From NCBI GenBank assembly GCA_028280405.1, contig JANQLW010000063.1:1-35034 (forward strand): a DNA stretch of 35,034 nucleotides, given 5' to 3'. Below are positions 20,632 through 27,324 of this stretch, one piece after another (within the stretch, counting starts at the first letter, position 1; each line of letters begins with the position of its first letter). Below the pieces are notes generated by a model that was not told where the DNA came from, did not search any database, and worked only from the letters and a program-made list of their open reading frames with translations. The DNA is from Bacteroidales bacterium. Its GTDB lineage: Bacteria > Bacteroidota > Bacteroidia > Bacteroidales > GCA-2711565. The position numbers were made by a program, and so were the translations under genes.

Positions 20632-21870
20632 TTATTGTTCTGCTATATAGTATAAATTAGATTCGTTTTCCGGTCTGAAGATTTTTTTGGCAATTTTTTG
20701 AATATCTTCACCTGTCACTTTTAAATAATAATCAATTTCATTATTAATCATATGTGCATCTCCCAGGTATTCATTATAAGCCAAATTCATTGCTTTGGTA
20801 AGAATATTTATTTCTGAGAATGTAAGGGATGATTCAATTTTGTTTTTAACTTTTAACAATTCATTACCATTAATGATGTCGGTTTTTAGTTTTTCCAGTT
20901 CTACATAAATTTCCTGCTCAGCTTTTTTGAGATCTATACCATTCATTAATTTCCCGGTAATAATGAATAGACCTTCATCAATATCGCCACTAATAAAGGC
21001 ATGAAGTTCACTAAACAATTTTTTTTCTTTTACGAGCTTGGAGTACAACCTGGATGATTCTCCATTCGAGAGTATGTCTGAAAGAAGGTTAGTGGCATGG
21101 TATTCTTTATCCAGTCGTTTACACATATGAAATGCTTTGTAAATAGCATTCACAGGAACTTTTCTTTTTACACTCAATTCTCTTTTTTCAGTTTGGACAG
21201 GTTCCGAAATAATATCTCTTTCGAATTTTTCTCCGGAAGGAATATTCCCAAACCATTTATCTGCCAGCTTTTTTATGTTTTCCGGATCCACATTGCCGGC
21301 AACAACTAATATTGCATTGTTCGGATTATAATATTTTTTATAGAAAGATTTTACATCCTCCATTTTTGCATTTTCAATGTGTGAAATTTCTTTGCCGATG
21401 GTTGACCATTGATAAGGATGCTTTTTATAAGCCAATGGCCTTAGTAATAACCAGGCATCTCCATAAGGTTGATTTAAAAATACCTGTTTGAACTCTTCAA
21501 TAACTACGTTTCTTTGTACATCCAGACTTTTAGGTGAAAATGCCAGATTGAGCATCCGGTCACTTTCCAGCCAAAAAGCAGTTTCAATATTTTGCTTGGG
21601 AAGTGTCAGGTAGTAGTTTGTATAATCATTATTGGTAAAAGCATTGTTCTCTCCTCCAACTTTTTGCAGTGGTTCATCATATTTCGGGATATTTTCTGAT
21701 CCCCCGAACATCAAATGTTCAAACAAATGTGCAAAGCCTGTTTTATCAGGATGTTCATCTCTTGCTCCTACTTTATATAGAACATTAACAGCAACAATGG
21801 GAGTGGATTGGTCCTGATGAACAATTAATGTTAAACCATTATCTAATAAATATCTTTTGAACTCTATCAT
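20632..21870 (-). CDS. M16-family zinc peptidase, catalytic subunit
   Basis: A 412-residue insulinase-type metallopeptidase. The inverted zinc motif is HLFEH (H48, E51, H52). The third ligand should be one of the glutamates in NVVIEEF at about 125-126. The C-terminal half lacks a clear R/Y element (it reads LVKEKKLFSELHAF), which the neighbouring subunit supplies. ATG 21870 is chosen because MIEFKRYLLDNGLTLIV is the usual start. An in-frame TTG at 21900 overlaps the predicted -7 box, so it would lie upstream of the transcription start. There is no signal peptide, so it is probably cytoplasmic. Confidence 0.92.
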   Translation of the reverse strand: MIEFKRYLLDNGLTLIVHQDQSTPIVAVNVLYKVGARDEHPDKTGFAHLFEHLMFGGSENIPKYDEPLQKVGGENNAFTNNDYTNYYLTLPKQNIETAFWLESDRMLNLAFSPKSLDVQRNVVIEEFKQVFLNQPYGDAWLLLRPLAYKKHPYQWSTIGKEISHIENAKMEDVKSFYKKYYNPNNAILVVAGNVDPENIKKLADKWFGNIPSGEKFERDIISEPVQTEKRELSVKRKVPVNAIYKAFHMCKRLDKEYHATNLLSDILSNGESSRLYSKLVKEKKLFSELHAFISGDIDEGLFIITGKLMNGIDLKKAEQEIYVELEKLKTDIINGNELLKVKNKIESSLTFSEINILTKAMNLAYNEYLGDAHMINNEIDYYLKVTGEDIQKIAKKIFRPENESNLYYIAEQ

Positions 21871-21897
21871 AAAATCACGTCTAGAGAAAAACAAACG

Positions 21898-21905
21898 CAA
21901 ACTTA
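21898..21905 (-). promoter_or_regulatory. -7 box for the M16 pair
   Basis: On the minus strand TAAGTTTG matches TAnnTTTG 27 bp before the chosen ATG. It lies in the divergent gap shared with glyA and argues against a start at TTG 21900. Confidence 0.5.
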
Positions 21906-21962
21906 AAAATCTAATCGCTAAATAGCTAACTTTATTTTCAAATAGATTAAAGATTAATTTTT

Positions 21963-21970
21963 TACCTTTG
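21963..21970 (+). promoter_or_regulatory. -7 box for glyA
   Basis: TACCTTTG is an exact TAnnTTTG box 60 bp before the glyA ATG in the divergent M16/glyA gap. Confidence 0.55.
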
Positions 21971-22030
21971 TTCCCTTGTAAATTCTGTTTTTTAGAAAAA
22001 TATGAACAAAATATTTAAATCCAATAACTT

Positions 22031-23311
22031 ATGAAAAGAGATACTGCCATTTTTGATTTGATTCAGGAAGAAAAAGATCGTCAGCTTAACGGAATCGAAT
22101 TGATCGCTTCGGAGAACTTTGTTAGTGAGCAGGTAATGGAAGCAATGGGATCTGTAATGACAAACAAATATGCTGAAGGATATCCGGGAAAAAGATATTA
22201 CGGAGGTTGCGAAGTCGTTGATAAATCAGAACAATTAGCCATTGATCGTGCTAAGGAATTGTATGGGGCTGAATACGCAAACGTACAACCTCATTCGGGA
22301 GCACAGGCTAATATGGCTGTATTCCTGGCATGTTTAAAACCAGGTGATACTTTTATGGGAATGGACCTTTCACATGGTGGACACCTTTCACACGGATCAC
22401 ATGTTAACTCTTCAGGTATTCTTTACAACCCTATTGCTTATAAAGTAACTGAAGAAACCGGAAGGATCGACTACGATAATATGGAAGAGGTTGCCCTGAT
22501 TGAAAAACCCAAATTGATTATTGCCGGAGCTTCGGCTTATTCCCGCGATTGGGATTTTAAACGTATGCGTGAGATTGCAGATAAAGTAGATGCTATTTTA
22601 ATGGCTGATATTGCTCATCCGGCTGGTTTAATTGCAACCGGATATTTAAATGATCCAATTCCTCATTGCCATATTGTGACGACTACCACTCATAAAACTT
22701 TACGTGGTCCTCGTGGTGGTTTAATTTTAATGGGCAAAGATTTTGAAAACCCATGGGGCTTAAAAACGCCTAAAGGCGTAGTAAAAATGATGTCAACTAT
22801 TTTGAATTCAGCTGTATTCCCCGGTATTCAGGGTGGTCCATTAGAGCATGTGATTGCTGCTAAAGCGGTAGCTTTCGGAGAAGCACTTACTGATTCGTAT
22901 AAGGAATATATCGGACAGGTAATTAAAAATGCTCAGGCTATGTCTAAAGCCTTTGTAGCTAAAGGATACCACGTTATTTCAGGTGGAACGGATAATCATT
23001 TGATGTTGATCGATTTACGTTCTAAGTTCCCTGAAATTACCGGTAAAATGGTTGAAAATACTTTGGTTAAAGCTGATATTACCGTGAATAAAAATATGGT
23101 TCCTTTCGATAGCCGTTCTCCATTCCAAACTTCAGGTTTAAGAGTAGGTACTTCTGCAGTTACAACCCGTGGCTTAAAAGAAGAGCATATGGCTCCTATT
23201 GTGGACTTTATTGATGAAGTAATTAGTGATATTGAAAATGAAGAAACTTTAGCTTCTGTAAGAAAACGTGTGAATGAAATGATGAAAGATTTCCCATTGT
23301 TTGCGTGGTAA
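22031..23311 (+). CDS. glyA: Serine hydroxymethyltransferase
   Basis: Interconverts serine and glycine with tetrahydrofolate, the main source of one-carbon units. The 426-residue protein carries the N-terminal [10 protein letters not shown] signature, YPGKRYYGG, the PLP lysine K222 in [13 protein letters not shown], and the C-terminal [13 protein letters not shown]. It is monocistronic, with its own promoter and a strong downstream hairpin. Confidence 0.98.
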   Translation: MKRDTAIFDLIQEEKDRQLNGIELIASENFVSEQVMEAMGSVMTNKYAEGYPGKRYYGGCEVVDKSEQLAIDRAKELYGAEYANVQPHSGAQANMAVFLACLKPGDTFMGMDLSHGGHLSHGSHVNSSGILYNPIAYKVTEETGRIDYDNMEEVALIEKPKLIIAGASAYSRDWDFKRMREIADKVDAILMADIAHPAGLIATGYLNDPIPHCHIVTTTTHKTLRGPRGGLILMGKDFENPWGLKTPKGVVKMMSTILNSAVFPGIQGGPLEHVIAAKAVAFGEALTDSYKEYIGQVIKNAQAMSKAFVAKGYHVISGGTDNHLMLIDLRSKFPEITGKMVENTLVKADITVNKNMVPFDSRSPFQTSGLRVGTSAVTTRGLKEEHMAPIVDFIDEVISDIENEETLASVRKRVNEMMKDFPLFAW

Positions 23312-23336
23312 ATAATCTATAATTTAATACTTATAT

Positions 23337-23378
23337 AAACAAATGGCTTGGATTATTTATAATTCAAGCCGTTTGTTT
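23337..23378 (+). terminator. Terminator hairpin after glyA
   Basis: AAACAAATGGCTTG (23337-23350) pairs over 14 bp, with one G-U, with CAAGCCGTTTGTTT (23365-23378) around a 14-nt AT loop. It is well placed to end glyA transcription. Because the flanks are A/T-rich on both sides it may also stop the convergent minus-strand unit. Confidence 0.7.
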
Positions 23379-23424
23379 ATTGAAATGAAATCAAGAGTTT
23401 CAACTAATGTTTTTAGAAGCTCAT

Positions 23425-23943
23425 TTACATTAAAAAACCTAAATTATATGAAATTTTAACAGGTTTATTATTAATCAATAGTATGTACATTGGAGTATTC
23501 CCATTTAATTTATAAATGGCTTCAACTAGTTTACTATCACTTTTTATTCCAATACTATCTTTTTTTAGTTCACCAGATAAAGCTTTGATGAATTTCTTTT
23601 CATGATCAGTAATAATAAGAAAATTTCCTTCAAATTTTGTTTTCATATCTTTCAAAGTTTGTACTCCTAAGTCAAAACAAGAAGAACAATCATTCTTGCT
23701 CATAACCATTGCTATGAGCAAACTTGTTGATTTTGCATCTATGGTTTCTGTTTTAGTGGGTGGATGCTCTTTAAAAATTTCTGAAATAGTTTTTAATGCT
23801 AATAACTTTGTGTATTCAAGTTCATTCTTTAATGAGTTAAGTACAATAAGATTTGATTCATTTTTTAAATATAGTCTTTTGATAAATAATGCACAGACAA
23901 TAATTAATAAAATATATACAATATGGATTATTGACTTATTCAT
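23425..23943 (-). CDS. Membrane-anchored thioredoxin-like protein (CSSC)
   Basis: A 172-residue protein with an N-terminal membrane anchor (about residues 5-22), a short coiled stretch, and a small thioredoxin-like domain. That domain has a strand STSLLIAMVMS followed by C86 and C89 in CSSC and an ending typical of the fold (NGNTPMYILLINNKPV, resembling the cis-Pro TP region). It should face the periplasm and exchange disulfides. It starts 3 bp after the beta-propeller lipoprotein gene, so the two are surely co-transcribed. The domain is too short and divergent for a family name. Confidence 0.7.
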   Translation of the reverse strand: MNKSIIHIVYILLIIVCALFIKRLYLKNESNLIVLNSLKNELEYTKLLALKTISEIFKEHPPTKTETIDAKSTSLLIAMVMSKNDCSSCFDLGVQTLKDMKTKFEGNFLIITDHEKKFIKALSGELKKDSIGIKSDSKLVEAIYKLNGNTPMYILLINNKPVKISYNLGFLM

Positions 23944-23946
23944 AGT

Positions 23947-25050
23947 TTAATAATTAAAATCGTATAAAATTAACATAGGGTTTGATTCTTCATTAATATT
24001 AAATGTATTAATAGCATTATTTAGAATTTCATGTTTAATGTCAAATCTTTCAATATCCATTGAAGAACAACTTGTAACAAACATATCATTGTATGTACCT
24101 TTAGTATTGAAAAATAAATGATTATTAAAGCCTGTATTTATTGAAGAGTATGCTTTAAAATTTTTCTTATTATAAACAATATAGTTAAAGTTATCAGATT
24201 CAAAATACAAAAACTTATAATATTTACTGGTTTGATAAATATCATCAATGCTTAAAGAGTATTTCATGCCGCGTCTTAATAAATTATTTTTAAAGAATTC
24301 TTCATCTGGGTAGTTTAATCCTTTAATTTGAGTGTAGCCATTTAACCCTTTATTCGTAAACTCATAGATTTTATCTGTTAACCTTGAATAGTAGGTAATA
24401 ATTGAATCACTCGTATTTAAAATGATATTAGAAGTGAAAACTGATTTATTTATATCAAAATAATCACAAGTCTCGATGGGTAGTGGAGTGAATTTTTGTG
24501 TATTTAAATCATATTTAGCAATTTGGTATTTTAATTTATCTTTTTCGTAAACCCAGCAGGAATAAAGAGTTTTATTGTTAAGTATTTTGAAAAAAATAAA
24601 CGGCATTTCTTTGTTAACAGAAACTTCTTTGAAATTTTTTATTTGGCCATTCTTATAAATAATTATTTTGCGTTGAAGTGTTGATGAAATAAAAATATCT
24701 CCCTTTTCATTAACATCGAAAGATTTAATAGATATATATTCTCCAGGTCCCCTTCCTTTGTTGCTCACTTTATTTAAAAAGTTCCCATTCAAATCAAAAA
24801 TAAAGATACAATTGAGTTTAATGTCAAGAATGTAAATTTTATTGTTTTTAATAATTATTTCAGAAATATAAGCAATAAGTGAATTTTTGCCTGTCTCAAG
24901 AGGTATAACTTTTTTTATATTTATTTTATGCTGTTTTATTTTACTGACTTTGTCTATATCTATAGTTCTAAGACGGTTATCCTCTTCTTTAATCGTAATA
25001 GTATTGCAAGCTATTAATATAAATAGGAATAATATGTATGTGTGTTTCAT
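23947..25050 (-). CDS. 6-bladed beta-propeller lipoprotein
   Basis: A 367-residue predicted lipoprotein (lipobox LIAC, Cys15) of the Bacteroidota 6-bladed beta-propeller type (DUF5128-like). It shows repeated blades such as NNKIYILD, then IFIFDLNGNF, the hallmark GRGPGEYISIKSFDVNEKGDIF, and later similar strands. Such lipoproteins are often beside small secreted proteins and TlpA-type thioredoxins in this phylum, but their function is not established. The gene starts only 19 nt after a terminator-like hairpin that separates it from the cysteine-rich protein gene. Confidence 0.8.
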   Translation of the reverse strand: MKHTYILFLFILIACNTITIKEEDNRLRTIDIDKVSKIKQHKINIKKVIPLETGKNSLIAYISEIIIKNNKIYILDIKLNCIFIFDLNGNFLNKVSNKGRGPGEYISIKSFDVNEKGDIFISSTLQRKIIIYKNGQIKNFKEVSVNKEMPFIFFKILNNKTLYSCWVYEKDKLKYQIAKYDLNTQKFTPLPIETCDYFDINKSVFTSNIILNTSDSIITYYSRLTDKIYEFTNKGLNGYTQIKGLNYPDEEFFKNNLLRRGMKYSLSIDDIYQTSKYYKFLYFESDNFNYIVYNKKNFKAYSSINTGFNNHLFFNTKGTYNDMFVTSCSSMDIERFDIKHEILNNAINTFNINEESNPMLILYDFNY

Positions 25051-25068
25051 ATCTTAAAATAATGTAAA

Positions 25069-25091
25069 AGCCTAACCAAGTAGGTTAGGCT
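25069..25091 (-). terminator. Terminator or attenuator between peptide and propeller genes
   Basis: A perfect 9-bp stem AGCCTAACC/GGTTAGGCT with a five-base loop. On the minus strand it is followed by TTTTACATTATTTT. It lies 17 nt after the cysteine-rich gene stop and 19 nt before the propeller ATG. Partial read-through would give much small-protein mRNA and less of the downstream genes. Confidence 0.7.
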
Positions 25092-25108
25092 AAAATGGTT
25101 AATGTAAG

Positions 25109-25390
25109 TTATTGGCAATGAGCTGTTGATGCATCTAAACACAGACGTTCGATATAGCTTCCAGCATCACGATCAAAAACAGGTTTATATGTACCTCCAA
25201 TCACACGAATTGGTTTGAATCCAGTAACACAAACACCAGTTGGGTCAGATGGATAAATTCTAAAACATGTTAAACCGTCATTACAGTCTTCATTTGTTAA
25301 ACAAGTAGATCCAGGTCCGCCGGCAAAAACAAAGTGAGCTGATATCCCTAAAGATACTATAGCTATAAATGTAATTACTACTTTTTTCAT
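25109..25390 (-). CDS. Small exported cysteine-rich protein
   Basis: A 93-residue protein with a clear signal peptide (KK, hydrophobic core, cleavage probably after FVFA at residue 23). The mature part is about 70 residues with six cysteines: C30, C36, C42, C54, C84 and C92. The first four form a compact C-x5-C-x5-C-x11-C block starting GSTCLTNEDC, reminiscent of small disulfide-rich (Dickkopf-like) knots; the last two sit in a C-terminal tail. It is flanked by genes for CxxC thioredoxin-like proteins that could oxidise or isomerise it. It resembles in size and context the NVEALA-type secreted proteins of Bacteroides but lacks that motif. Function is unknown. Confidence 0.75.
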   Translation of the reverse strand: MKKVVITFIAIVSLGISAHFVFAGGPGSTCLTNEDCNDGLTCFRIYPSDPTGVCVTGFKPIRVIGGTYKPVFDRDAGSYIERLCLDASTAHCQ

Positions 25391-25462
25391 TTTTTTTAAA
25401 ATTTAAGTTTTAAATTGACTTAATTAAATAGATCAGATAAAAATTGTGACTTAATTATTTTT

Positions 25463-25550
25463 TATATTTGCATTATTACCTCCTTTCTTATTTAGATAGT
25501 GGTGTAAAAGTGCAGTAAGTTTTGGATGATTAGCTGCACTCTTTTATCTA
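25463..25550 (+). ncRNA. Candidate small RNA with an anti-Shine-Dalgarno 5' end
   Basis: A TATATTTG -7 box lies at 25463-25470, with a TTG at 25444-25446 (16-bp spacer, slightly short). Transcription would start near 25475-25478. The RNA would then begin at or next to ACCTCCTTTCT (25478-25488), which equals the 3' tail of Bacteroidota 16S rRNA as I remember it. A hairpin AGTGCAG/CTGCACT (25509-25515 with 25534-25540) follows, then TCTTTTATC. The result would be a transcript of about 70 nt. There is no reading frame of note. Without expression data this remains a candidate; the same bases on the other strand read as an extended Shine-Dalgarno. Confidence 0.4.
25506..25545. terminator. Bidirectional terminator-like hairpin
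   Basis: AGTGCAG (25509-25515) and CTGCACT (25534-25540) pair around an 18-nt loop, with AAA and TTTT runs outside. On the minus strand it falls 14 nt after the DUF1573 stop and is followed by TTTTACAC. On the plus strand it would end the candidate small RNA. Confidence 0.5.
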
Positions 25551-25553
25551 CTT

Positions 25554-25931
25554 TTATTCTACAAATCCTTCAAGATTTATTATACCTAGTGGGGCTTTAT
25601 CAGAACTTAAATGAACAAACATCTGCTTGAAAAAACGTCCTTTTTTCTTCGCTTGAAAACTACCTTTAATAACACCTTCATCATTTGGGAAAAGAGGACT
25701 TTTTGTCCATTCCAATTCTGTACATGAACAGCTGGATCTTACTAGGTTTATAACTATAGGTTTTTTTGAATTGTTTGTCAAAAAAAATTCAAATTTCTTT
25801 TCAGTATTAATTTTTAATCTGCCTAAATTTATTATTTCCTTTTTGAAAGAATAATCTGCATGTCTTAAAACTTGTGGCCTTGAAGTTATATCTATGGGTA
25901 TTTTTAATTTTTTTCTAATATCTGAAAACAA
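25554..25931 (-). CDS. DUF1573-domain protein without ATG or signal peptide
   Basis: The reading frame encodes an Ig-like DUF1573 domain: INLGRLKINTEKKFEFFLTN, KKPIVINLVRSSCSC with C68 and C70, PNDEGVIKGSF, KKGRFFKQMFVHLSS. Family members are normally exported, yet this frame has no ATG and no signal peptide. The first usable codon is TTG 25931, and the frame stays open upstream to about 25976, past the stop of the preceding thioredoxin lipoprotein gene. One base in an A7 run (25972-25978) would join the two into a single lipoprotein with a C-terminal DUF1573. Alternatives are coupled translation from TTG, or a decayed gene. Confidence 0.65.
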   Translation of the reverse strand: MFSDIRKKLKIPIDITSRPQVLRHADYSFKKEIINLGRLKINTEKKFEFFLTNNSKKPIVINLVRSSCSCTELEWTKSPLFPNDEGVIKGSFQAKKKGRFFKQMFVHLSSDKAPLGIINLEGFVE

Positions 25932-25947
25932 ATATTCATCCCATACA

Positions 25948-26616
25948 CTATATATAGTTATCTTTAAATAGTTTTTTTAAAAAGCTAATATTAGTAGAAT
26001 CTCCATTTTCCATCTTTAATTTTATCATAAAGTTTATATTATATGGATATGGATGAATTAATACTGATTTCTTTGCATAATTAAAAGCTATTGTATCTCT
26101 TATAAAATTGCTATTTTTTGATTTTAGTTGAAGATATGCTTTTAAACTGTTTGAAACTCTTTCTTTGAATTGATTGTATGGAATTGGTATTTTAAATAGT
26201 TCCCTGTATAAATAATCATTAACCTTGTTTTGTTCAATGTTATTGAAATCGAATTTATCTTGAGAAACTCGTAGGCTTAATAGGTTTCCTTCATTATCAA
26301 AGAAACAAGAGTAAGGGAAAAATGCACACCCTGTTATTTGTGATAATTCTTTCCCTAAGGAATCGTCACAATTGAATTTCAGACAAATAAAATCATCTTT
26401 AAATACCTTTTTTGCAGTTTTATTCCTATTAAGACTTTTGATTAGTTTTTCACATTTTTTGCAATCATTATTTCCAATAATCACAAAGACTTTTTTATTA
26501 TTTCTTTTTGCTAACTGGAATGACTCTTCTATACTTAATGATTCATATTCAATTGAACTACATGACGTAAGTATAAATAAAAAAAATATGAAAAATGTTT
26601 TGAAATAATACTTCAT
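25948..26616 (-). CDS. Thioredoxin-fold lipoprotein (CKKC)
   Basis: From ATG 26616 the protein has 222 residues, a lipoprotein signal (lipobox LTSC, C19) and a thioredoxin-like N-terminal domain (KKVFVIIGNNDCKKCEKLI) with C52 and C55. The Phe-Pro in GCAFFPYSCFFDNEGN is in the place of the cis-Pro loop. A helical C-terminal half follows. An upstream in-frame start at 26658 would put 14 residues before the signal peptide and is not preferred. It is the first gene of the accessory cluster and probably acts in envelope disulfide chemistry. Its end is discussed under the DUF1573 gene, to which it may be fused. Confidence 0.72.
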   Translation of the reverse strand: MKYYFKTFFIFFLFILTSCSSIEYESLSIEESFQLAKRNNKKVFVIIGNNDCKKCEKLIKSLNRNKTAKKVFKDDFICLKFNCDDSLGKELSQITGCAFFPYSCFFDNEGNLLSLRVSQDKFDFNNIEQNKVNDYLYRELFKIPIPYNQFKERVSNSLKAYLQLKSKNSNFIRDTIAFNYAKKSVLIHPYPYNINFMIKLKMENGDSTNISFLKKLFKDNYI

Positions 26617-26744
26617 TGCTAAGATACTTGTAAGTAAGTGAAAAATTACATTATACAACTACTAGCCTTCAAAGACTAGGAGTGAAATAGAAGGTTATAT
26701 TAACAATACTAATTACAACTATACTAAAAACTTATTAACTTAAA

Positions 26745-26752
26745 CAAATATA
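26745..26752 (-). promoter_or_regulatory. -7 box for the accessory cluster
   Basis: On the minus strand TATATTTG is an exact TAnnTTTG box about 130 bp before the first gene of the cluster. No -33 TTG is evident. The long leader holds no gene that I can see. Confidence 0.4.
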
Positions 26753-26793
26753 TAATTATTTTAATAATGTACATTCATTTTTTTCTTTATGCC

Positions 26794-26801
26794 TATATTT
26801 G
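26794..26801 (+). promoter_or_regulatory. -7 box for sixA-ppk1
   Basis: TATATTTG lies 27 bp before the sixA ATG, divergent from the accessory-cluster promoter. Confidence 0.55.
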
Positions 26802-26828
26802 CTATAAGTATTCAAATTAACTTTTCTT

Positions 26829-27320
26829 ATGAAAACCCTTTTTATCATCAGGCACGCAAAATCATCCTGGGATGATCCTTCTCTTTCTGATCATGACCGA
26901 CCACTTATGCAAAAAGGGATCAAAAGGACATTAAAAATTGCTTCCTTTTTTAACCAAAAGAATATTAAACCGGACTTGATGATCAGCAGTTCCGCAAAAA
27001 GAGCTTTAAGTACTGCTCAAATCATTGCTGAAGTAATTGACTATCCATTGTCTGATATATTAGTGGAGAAGTCATTTTATCATACTGATAGAGAATTTTT
27101 GACTGATTATTTGTTTAGCCTGGAAAATAGTATTGATTCGGTTATGGTATTTGGTCATAACCCGACTTTTACTTCTTTTGCAAATCAGTTTCTGGATAAC
27201 CCCATTGATTGGTTACCAACAACAGGAACCGTTTCTGTTTCTTTTAAAACTGATAAATGGGAGAATATAATGCTTGCTAAGCGTACAACTGATTTTGTAA
27301 TATATCCTAAAATGCTTTAA
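26829..27320 (+). CDS. sixA: SixA-like histidine phosphatase
   Basis: A 163-residue histidine-phosphatase-family protein of the SixA type. The catalytic RHG motif appears as RHAKSSW (R8, H9), followed by KPDLMISSSAKRALSTAQ and the second catalytic histidine in VFGHNPTF. E. coli SixA removes phosphate from phosphohistidine, including in the nitrogen phosphotransfer system. The gene is 4 bp before ppk1, suggesting a link to phosphate or polyphosphate physiology, but the substrate here is not known. Confidence 0.85.
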   Translation: MKTLFIIRHAKSSWDDPSLSDHDRPLMQKGIKRTLKIASFFNQKNIKPDLMISSSAKRALSTAQIIAEVIDYPLSDILVEKSFYHTDREFLTDYLFSLENSIDSVMVFGHNPTFTSFANQFLDNPIDWLPTTGTVSVSFKTDKWENIMLAKRTTDFVIYPKML

Positions 27321-27324
27321 TCTT

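Noticed and set aside
21871..21900. A TTG start for the catalytic M16 subunit
   Set aside because: It overlaps the predicted -7 box, so it would not be in the transcript; the family start fits ATG 21870.
25966..25980. Programmed -1 frameshift at the A7 run between the thioredoxin and DUF1573 frames
   Set aside because: The -1 frame meets a stop within two codons. Only a +1 (or -2) shift, or a one-base indel, joins the frames.
26582..26658. An upstream start (26658) for the CKKC lipoprotein
   Set aside because: It would place 14 extra residues before a complete lipoprotein signal peptide that begins at ATG 26616.
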